Source of the DNA: Paenibacillus ehimensis NBRC 15659
Lineage (GTDB): Bacteria > Bacillota > Bacilli > Paenibacillales > NBRC-103111
Length of the DNA stretch: 64,000 bases
Direction of reading: 5' to 3'
NCBI RefSeq assembly: GCF_004000785.1
Contig: NZ_BILX01000026.1
Coordinates: 21,379 to 85,378, forward strand
The position numbers and the translations under genes were made by a program. Below, one piece after another: positions 59,175-64,000 of this stretch. Below the pieces are notes generated by a model. The model saw nothing but the letters and a program-made list of their open reading frames with translations, had not been told where the DNA came from and made no database searches. Every line of letters starts with the position of its first letter. Position 1 is the stretch's first letter.

Positions 59175-59209
59175 AAGAGGCTCACCTTCTTCCGTGTAAA
59201 TCATTATTA

Positions 59210-59515
59210 TTACACATTTTCAAGGTCCTTCACTTTCTGCAATCTTACTTTAAATCGTTCCAGTTTGGGATACTTATCACTTCTTTCATCACTCACAAAT
59301 GTTTCAAACACATATATTGCATGAGTGAGAACTCTAATTTCATCTTTATACTGCTTTCGTTTTCTATATAATATAGATAATCTATCATATGGGCCGTTCC
59401 CATCGAAATTTGCTTGTAATGCTCTTTCATAAAATAATATTGCTTTATCTATATCGCCCTTTGCTTCCAGTTCTCTTGCTTTTAAGTTCCATTCAAAGCC
59501 TTCATCTTTTGCCAT
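59210..59515 (-). CDS. TPR-like small protein (101 aa)
   Basis: A repeat like a tetratricopeptide (FEWNLKARELEAKGDIDKAILFYERALQANFDGNGPYDRLSILYRKRKQYKDEIRVLTHAIYVFET, in parts) indicates a protein-binding helical adaptor. AGGAGATG lies before the ATG at 59515. It stands between two hypothetical genes in a minus-strand operon. Confidence 0.65.
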   Translation of the reverse strand: MAKDEGFEWNLKARELEAKGDIDKAILFYERALQANFDGNGPYDRLSILYRKRKQYKDEIRVLTHAIYVFETFVSDERSDKYPKLERFKVRLQKVKDLENV

Positions 59516-59536
59516 TGAAACATCTCCTATCAACCG

Positions 59537-59803
59537 TTATTTGCTCGCTTCATTGTTTGCAAATGCCATTAGGAATGCAGCGTAGTTAAAGATACGTTTC
59601 TTCTGCTCCCTAGTCAACACTTTTCCTTGGTAGGTAAAATTTATATGAGTTACAGATGTGTGCACTTCCCTGTAGACTTGCTTTTCAACAACCTTAATTT
59701 CATCTAAAGAGTCAATAAATCTGTACCCACTATCGTATAATTTATCAAAGCATTCAATAAGAACATCTTGTATCAAAGCGCTCACTTCCCAGGAAAGAGT
59801 CAT
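59537..59803 (-). CDS. Hypothetical protein (88 aa)
   Basis: Acidic-helical protein with VLIECFDKLYDSGYRFIDSLDEIK and a C-terminal FNYAAFLMAFANNEASK. The ATG at 59803 follows the stop of the upstream broken gene within a few bases, so translation is likely coupled. No domain recognised. Confidence 0.5.
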   Translation of the reverse strand: MTLSWEVSALIQDVLIECFDKLYDSGYRFIDSLDEIKVVEKQVYREVHTSVTHINFTYQGKVLTREQKKRIFNYAAFLMAFANNEASK

Positions 59804-59804
59804 T

Positions 59805-60386
59805 TTATTTAAAGTCGACGATCTTAACATTCCTTAAAAAATCATCCACAGTCTCTCTTACCATCACAAAAACGGAAGAGGCTAGCACAAAAAGAGAGAC
59901 TTTCTTCAATTCCCACTCTTCATGAGTTTTATTTAATCCTATAGACAATAAAAATTTTCTACTGAAACTTTCAGCGATTAAAAGGGTAATTAAATCCTGA
60001 TTCATTTCAGTTACGCTCTTAAGTTCTGATGTATATTGTTCTAGGTCATTTGTAAATTTATTTTCAAAAAATAATAAAGCGTGTTCATCATATCCCATGT
60101 CCTCAAACGCCAGTCTTGTTCCCTGAGAGACAATAAAGCCGACATCATAAGAGCTAATTTTGTATTTTTTCTCTAGCGCAATCGACATAAACGTAAAGTT
60201 CAGTGCAACAAACCTGAACAAAAACAATTCAGAATTGATAAATCCAATTTCTTTCTCAGAAAACTTTTGATGAACCTCTTCAAACTGCCATAATCTTGTT
60301 GAGGTAAATTAAGTAAAGTTGCGGCGATCATTCTTGTTGTTTGACCAAAATGCATTTTCTTTTTCCCTATTCCAAACAAGAAGCAT
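59805..60386 (-). pseudogene. Hypothetical gene interrupted by an in-frame TAA
   Basis: From an ATG at 60386 (GAGGG eight bases upstream) the frame reads MLLVWNREKENAFWSNNKND, meets TAA at 60309-60311 and continues in the same frame to 59805 as TRLWQFEEVHQKFSEKEIGF and LEKKYKISSYDVGFIVSQGT. The full length would be 193 codons. No family is recognised. Either a nonsense mutation or a start further downstream. Confidence 0.55.
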
Positions 60387-60399
60387 CACTCCATCCCTC

Positions 60400-60417
60400 A
60401 TGAAAATGACATTTCAT
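60400..60417. promoter_or_regulatory. Operator ATGAAA-N6-TTTCAT (site B)
   Basis: Perfect inverted repeat ATGAAA-ATGACA-TTTCAT, 13 bases before the interrupted gene. Identical half sites occur at 60639-60656 and 61452-61469. Confidence 0.7.
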
Positions 60418-60419
60418 AG

Positions 60420-60611
60420 TCATTTAGATACATACAACGTTACTTCCGTTTCATTTTCTTTTTCTTCATCTATAAAGAACACGACATCATGAACTTTAAA
60501 TTCGCTCTTCGCTCTAAACAAAAAAATCGAACTCCCAATTTGAGGAATGTTATTCATTTCAACTACACTTATGATTTTTTTTGCTGTTAAATCAATAATT
60601 GTTACTTTCAT
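60420..60611 (-). CDS. Small hypothetical protein (63 aa)
   Basis: Beta-rich small protein (KVTIIDLTAKKIISVVEMNNIPQIGSSIFLF..., DVVFFIDEEKENETEVTLYVSK). The ATG at 60611 has GGAG and AAAGG upstream and an operator repeat 27 bases before it. Unknown function; likely controlled by the nearby XRE repressor. Confidence 0.55.
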   Translation of the reverse strand: MKVTIIDLTAKKIISVVEMNNIPQIGSSIFLFRAKSEFKVHDVVFFIDEEKENETEVTLYVSK

Positions 60612-60638
60612 TCTCCAGTAGACATCCTTTCTACTCTT

Positions 60639-60656
60639 ATGAAATTGACCTTTCAT
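60639..60656. promoter_or_regulatory. Operator ATGAAA-N6-TTTCAT (site C)
   Basis: ATGAAA-TTGACC-TTTCAT, upstream of the 63-aa gene. Confidence 0.7.
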
Positions 60657-60691
60657 TTCATAAAACAATTACATTTTTAAGAACTGAATTG

Positions 60692-61108
60692 TTAGTTGTA
60701 ATTATATCGTTCAAGAAAATCAATAATTTTCAGAGAATTATATGATTTTGCAATATCTATTGGTGTTCTCCCTAGGCTATCCCTTAAATCTACGTCTGCT
60801 CCATTGTCTAGCAAGAATTTAATCATGTCTATGGGTTCTTCCCCGAGTTCTCCACTCGTTTGAATTGTCCCATCAATCGATAAGTCTATAGCTTGATGTA
60901 AGAGGGTCCATCCGCCAGAACTTTGGAAATTTACGTCAGCCCCATTATTAAGCAGAAATTCGATTATATCTTTTTTGTCATTTTCTACAGCGTACAAGAG
61001 CAATGTCCAACCTGATTCGCTCTTACAATTAATATCAATTCCTACTGATAAGGCATTCTTTATGTAATCGATATCACCCGTAGCAGCAGCTTTAAATATA
61101 TTGTTCAT
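60692..61108 (-). CDS. Ankyrin-repeat protein (138 aa)
   Basis: At least three ankyrin repeats: NIFKAAATGDIDYIKNALSVGIDINCK, GWTLLLYAVENDKKDIIEFLLNNGADVNFQ and GWTLLHQAIDL...MIKFLLDNGADVDLRDSLGRTPIDIAKS. A protein-interaction module, often seen as immunity or regulatory protein in mobile regions. The ATG at 61108 or 61114 is the start. A degenerate operator (61131-61148) precedes it. Confidence 0.88.
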   Translation of the reverse strand: MNNIFKAAATGDIDYIKNALSVGIDINCKSESGWTLLLYAVENDKKDIIEFLLNNGADVNFQSSGGWTLLHQAIDLSIDGTIQTSGELGEEPIDMIKFLLDNGADVDLRDSLGRTPIDIAKSYNSLKIIDFLERYNYN

Positions 61109-61144
61109 AGGCATTCCACCTGAATTTAGAGTTAAGGTGCACTT

Positions 61145-61432
61145 TCATTTAGATAACCTGCTTGCAAGCTGCCTAATTAGTACTAGATCTTCATCACTTA
61201 ATATATATTCATCAATAACTTGATCAAGTTTATCTTCACGACTAAGTAACCAGTCAATGGACACATCCAACTCTTTTGAGATCGAAACTAACTGCTCTAA
61301 ATTCGGCTCATAACTACCGGATTCCCACTTTGAAATAGTTGCATTATTTACACGAAGACGTTGTGCAAGTTGAATTTGAGTCAATCCCTTCCTAGTCCTA
61401 ACTTTTCTTAAATTCTTAGCTAACGTCTTCAT
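61145..61432 (-). CDS. Cro/CI-type repressor of the right-hand island
   Basis: 95 aa with helix-turn-helix LRKVRTRKGLTQIQLAQRLRVNNATISKWESGSYEPNLEQLVSISKELDVSIDWLLS and a C-terminal helical tail. GAGG precedes the ATG. A perfect repeat ATGAAA-GTCAGT-TTTCAT lies at 61452-61469 before its own gene and equal repeats stand before two neighbouring genes, so autoregulation and control of the small-gene cluster are likely. Confidence 0.9.
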   Translation of the reverse strand: MKTLAKNLRKVRTRKGLTQIQLAQRLRVNNATISKWESGSYEPNLEQLVSISKELDVSIDWLLSREDKLDQVIDEYILSDEDLVLIRQLASRLSK

Positions 61433-61451
61433 GTTAATTCCTCATTTCATG

Positions 61452-61469
61452 ATGAAAGTCAGTTTTCAT
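61452..61469. promoter_or_regulatory. Operator ATGAAA-N6-TTTCAT (site A)
   Basis: ATGAAA-GTCAGT-TTTCAT, 20 bases upstream of the XRE start, in the expected autoregulatory position. Confidence 0.75.
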
Positions 61470-61510
61470 TAACTTTTAAAAAACTTATAACTCTTTTATT
61501 TAGAAAAAAG

Positions 61511-61981
61511 TTATGGTTTCAATGTCCTAAACACATCATCATATACGCGAACTTTTAGTCTTGCAGTTATTTGCTGATTTTCATATCTTGCCTCAATTAC
61601 TACTCGCAAAGGATAAACCTTGGTTTCGGTTGCAGCAATATATGTCCTTGGCACAACAACATTTTCTAATAGATAAATATACGCTTCCCCATCTCTTGTG
61701 TATCGAACAGTTTTGGATACTCCACAATTTTCTCTGACTGGAGAGAATAATTTTCTGTGCGCCTCTCTTAGTTCATTTATTGTATCAATCATTTTGCGAG
61801 GATTGTTGTATTGTCTATTGGCATCATGGAATCCAAATGCAATACCTTTATCAATTTCTGAAACAAGATTCCAATACCGTTCAATATCATCACTAAACAA
61901 TACATCTATAAATTCACTAGCGAACTGCGATTGATCAGGAGTGAGTTCAGCAGTGTATGCAAAATCTTTATTTGTTAACAT
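61511..61981 (-). CDS. Hypothetical protein (156 aa)
   Basis: Soluble protein with an alpha-helical first half (FASEFIDVLFSDDIERYWNLV, MIDTINELREAHRKLF) and a beta-rich second half (VRYTRDGEAYIYLLENVVVP, YPLRVVIEARYENQQITARLKVRVYDDVFRTL), reminiscent of NTF2-like small domains, but I am not sure. Upstream of it AAGGGGAGG-like sequence lies before the ATG. No neighbour hints at the function. Confidence 0.6.
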   Translation of the reverse strand: MLTNKDFAYTAELTPDQSQFASEFIDVLFSDDIERYWNLVSEIDKGIAFGFHDANRQYNNPRKMIDTINELREAHRKLFSPVRENCGVSKTVRYTRDGEAYIYLLENVVVPRTYIAATETKVYPLRVVIEARYENQQITARLKVRVYDDVFRTLKP

Positions 61982-62024
61982 TTAAATTCCTCCCCTTTAA
62001 ACTAGTATTTCATTCTAAATCTTT

Positions 62025-63674
62025 TTAAGGATAGCAAGTTATTAAAAGTTTTACTTCGGGACACTCTCCGTCAATATAACCAACATTAAGTATAATCCCG
62101 TCATTAAAAGCACCTGCAATTGTTGCATAGGTCCACGTGTTTCCGGTCAAAGGACTTTTTAATAAATAAGCTGTACCGTTATCTTCCACTTTATTATTGT
62201 ATTGTGTTATGCATACTGCGCTTCCTGATCCTGAAGTCTCTATTTCAGAAGTACATTTAGAAACCCCTAAGTTATTAATTGCATAGGTATCGATTTTAAT
62301 ATGCCTCGGTCTAAAGCCAACCCCCGAAATGTTCCAGATTCCGGTATTCCTTATCATTTTTATAGTCAATGAAACAGGCTTCTGAGCGTAACCATAATTA
62401 CTATCAAAGATTACGCTTTCATTCAAAAATGTGTTATTATCCCAGACCCTAACCGGAGCAATTTTATTTCCTTCAAGGTAATTCCCAACAAATATTATGC
62501 CGCTCATCGAAGTAGTACTTGTTCCGTATCTCATAGTCCCTATGCCGTATAATTGTATTTTTTTATTTATATCGGAATTGTTATCTGTGAAAATGTTCCC
62601 AATAATAGAACCTCTAATTGCACCATTAGGCGAACTATCTGAAAATCTAAACAAAAGTCCGCATTTCTGTTCATTTGATCCATTACCTTTACCATTGTTG
62701 TTGCAAATATTCCCTTGTATTATAAAGCTATCGGGGTCAGCAATACCTATTCCAGCTTCATCACAGTTAGTAATATTGTTATTCGCTATTATAATGCCTC
62801 TTCCGCTGCACTCTATTCCAAATCCTGCAATATTAACTATGTAAGCATTATTAATTCTGTTATTAAAAATATTGATATTTGTAGCATTGTAATCAATAAA
62901 AATGGAACTCTCTCCACAACTTTCAAAAATATTACCTTGTATTAGTCCGCCTTTCGCAAAAAAATAAATACCACTCCAGTTGCAATGATCAAAAATGCAC
63001 TCGCTTATTGTTATATTAGTGTTTGTATAAGTGGGGGCTTCTCCAACCCAGATAGCGGGTTTTGATGGATGGCTAGAAAGACTTTTGGCCGTTTTCCCCG
63101 TATCATAAAAAAGACATTTAGTGACATTTCCATTAGTCGTATTGGAAAAACCAAGACACATCCCTCCTGTTGTTCTAAAAGAACAGTTGCTTATATTTAT
63201 TCTTTTATTATTTTCCAACCAGAAAATCGTATCAGGATTATTGATGTTTCCAGTGAACTCAATTCCCATTAATACAAAATCAGTAGTATTCCTAATGGAA
63301 AATGTAGTACCGATTGAAAGTGTTGAAATTACTGTTGCATTTGTATTCGAAATGACCCCTTTAATTTTGTTACCGATTTGTATCTCTGAGCTAACTTGAT
63401 ATTTACCTGATGGAAAATATATTACCCCACCATAACTAGAATTTGTCGCAGCCGCTACTGCATCCTTTATAGCTTTAGTAGCATCATCGCCATTACCAAT
63501 GGCTCCATAATCTTTTATGTTGTATACATCACTGGATTGAATAACGTTGTTACTATACACAGAATTTGTAACAGTTTGAGCAGAAACACTAATTGCATCA
63601 GTAGTTAAAAGAGCGATTCCAGCCATCCCGATTGAACCAATTAAATCTCTTCGTGTAATGATTCTATTTTCCAA
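62025..63674 (-). CDS. Exported right-handed beta-helix protein (pectate-lyase-like fold)
   Basis: About 550 aa. The N-terminus RIITRRDLIGSIGMAGIALL carries a twin-arginine-type export signal (TRRDLIG) followed by an Ala cleavage region. The body starts with YNIKDYGAIGNGDDATKAIKDAV and GVIYFPSGKYQVSSEIQIG, the entry motif of glycosidase/pectate-lyase superfamily beta helices, followed by many repeats with Asn ladders (NITISECIFDHCNWSGIYFF). It may be a carbohydrate-active enzyme, an adhesin or a tail-spike-like depolymerase. The start is set at TTG 63674 five bases after AGAGGTGAG; GTG 63683 is the alternative. Confidence 0.85.
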   Translation of the reverse strand: MENRIITRRDLIGSIGMAGIALLTTDAISVSAQTVTNSVYSNNVIQSSDVYNIKDYGAIGNGDDATKAIKDAVAAATNSSYGGVIYFPSGKYQVSSEIQIGNKIKGVISNTNATVISTLSIGTTFSIRNTTDFVLMGIEFTGNINNPDTIFWLENNKRINISNCSFRTTGGMCLGFSNTTNGNVTKCLFYDTGKTAKSLSSHPSKPAIWVGEAPTYTNTNITISECIFDHCNWSGIYFFAKGGLIQGNIFESCGESSIFIDYNATNINIFNNRINNAYIVNIAGFGIECSGRGIIIANNNITNCDEAGIGIADPDSFIIQGNICNNNGKGNGSNEQKCGLLFRFSDSSPNGAIRGSIIGNIFTDNNSDINKKIQLYGIGTMRYGTSTTSMSGIIFVGNYLEGNKIAPVRVWDNNTFLNESVIFDSNYGYAQKPVSLTIKMIRNTGIWNISGVGFRPRHIKIDTYAINNLGVSKCTSEIETSGSGSAVCITQYNNKVEDNGTAYLLKSPLTGNTWTYATIAGAFNDGIILNVGYIDGECPEVKLLITCYP

Positions 63675-63736
63675 TAATCTCACCTCTTACAATTTATGTT
63701 GCTTATTACTTAGAATGAAAATGTCTTAATATCAAT

Positions 63737-64000
63737 CTATTTCACCTTAACCAAGAGTATCCTGTCCCCAAATCCGCCGCGCTTCTCTTTCTTCTCCTGC
63801 CTTACTCGTTCAAACTCCTCTATACTGATCCCCTTATGCTCCAATATGGCATAAACAATCTCAACCAAATCAGCCAATTCCGTTATTTGCTCATCTTCCC
63901 CAGCCTCTATAAATTCATCGAGCTCCTCTTGAAGCTTAATATTCAACATTTTTATGTATTCCGTGTCATCTAAAACTCTAATTTCAGCTTGTTTCTCTGG
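63737..64000 (-). CDS. MazG-like nucleotide pyrophosphohydrolase, 5' partial
   Basis: The frame runs off the right edge and already reads PEKQAEIRVLDDTEYIKMLNIKLQEELDEF (within two blocks), then EDEQITELADLVEIVYAILEHKGISIEEFERVRQEKKEKRGGFGDRI. This is the EEx-type helical metal site of the phosphoribosyl-ATP pyrophosphohydrolase/MazG family (KLQEELDEF and ELADLVEIV). The internal ATG at 63949 is not the natural start. House-cleaning of nucleotides is the usual role. Confidence 0.85.
   Translation of the reverse strand, partial: PEKQAEIRVLDDTEYIKMLNIKLQEELDEFIEAGEDEQITELADLVEIVYAILEHKGISIEEFERVRQEKKEKRGGFGDRILLVKVK

Noticed and set aside
1..64000. Attachment sites attL/attR of the element
   Set aside because: The left end is outside the window and no direct repeat near 56.7 kb could be paired, so no site is claimed.

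Overview
The window is one long stretch of a spore-forming member of the Firmicutes, most likely of the Paenibacillaceae. The basis is two spore-germinant receptor operons, Spo0E/Sda-like sporulation inhibitors, a 7TM-type hybrid kinase remnant, S-layer homology remnants and strong AAGGAGG-type ribosome binding sites. No rRNA, tRNA or housekeeping marker is present, so the genus cannot be fixed.

Positions 1 to about 56.8 kb look like one integrative and conjugative element (ICE) of the serine-recombinase kind. From the left it carries an N6-methylase/SNF2-helicase giant protein cut by the window edge, a Toprim primase, a Phd/RelE-type toxin-antitoxin pair, a probable oriT with three perfect inverted repeats, MobC and relaxase, PcfB-like and ArdC-like proteins, VirD4, Maff2-type VirB2, VirB6, a divergent Cro/CI repressor, a Spo0E-like peptide, PrgI and VirB4. 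virB4 is interrupted by a 2745-nt group II intron (17727-20471) whose junctions can be placed to the base. The reverse transcriptase of the intron carries an in-frame stop.

From 21.5 to 39 kb lies cargo: CheY, diguanylate cyclase and chemoreceptor; a germinant receptor operon (A-C-small-B order); a CBS-GGDEF / small protein / EAL cluster; an Spo0E/Sda-like protein; and a second germinant receptor operon (B-A-C order) on the other strand. A decayed SARP-type regulator, a 7TM hybrid histidine kinase and an SLH protein follow. A c-di-GMP-I riboswitch with a terminator stands before a NarL/LuxR-type response regulator.

ICE backbone genes resume at 40.2-44.4 kb: two sigma-region-4-like proteins, a DUF6075-like protein and a VirB1-like NlpC/P60 hydrolase. 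Between the two sigma-like genes is a helically phased TGCAC repeat array with a -10 element and a terminator. An arsenic block follows (arsM, a small Cys-tail protein, a flavin monooxygenase pseudogene, a MarR regulator, arsR, acr3 with a frameshift, arsC), then a SulP transporter with its ArsR-type regulator, a Tn3-family transposase fragment cut by an IS3-family element, an SHOCT-like small protein and the large serine recombinase.

From about 56.8 kb to the end the sequence is visibly AT-rich and of a different style. It holds small hypothetical membrane and soluble proteins, an ankyrin protein, a Cro/CI repressor with a recurrent operator (ATGAAA-N6-TTTCAT), a Tat-exported beta-helix protein and a MazG-like protein running off the right edge.

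The main reading is that genes for conjugation, sporulation timing, germination, c-di-GMP signalling and arsenic resistance sit on one element. Several of its parts (virB4 intron maturase, acr3, arsenical monooxygenase, IS3 transposase, hybrid kinase) are broken or interrupted.
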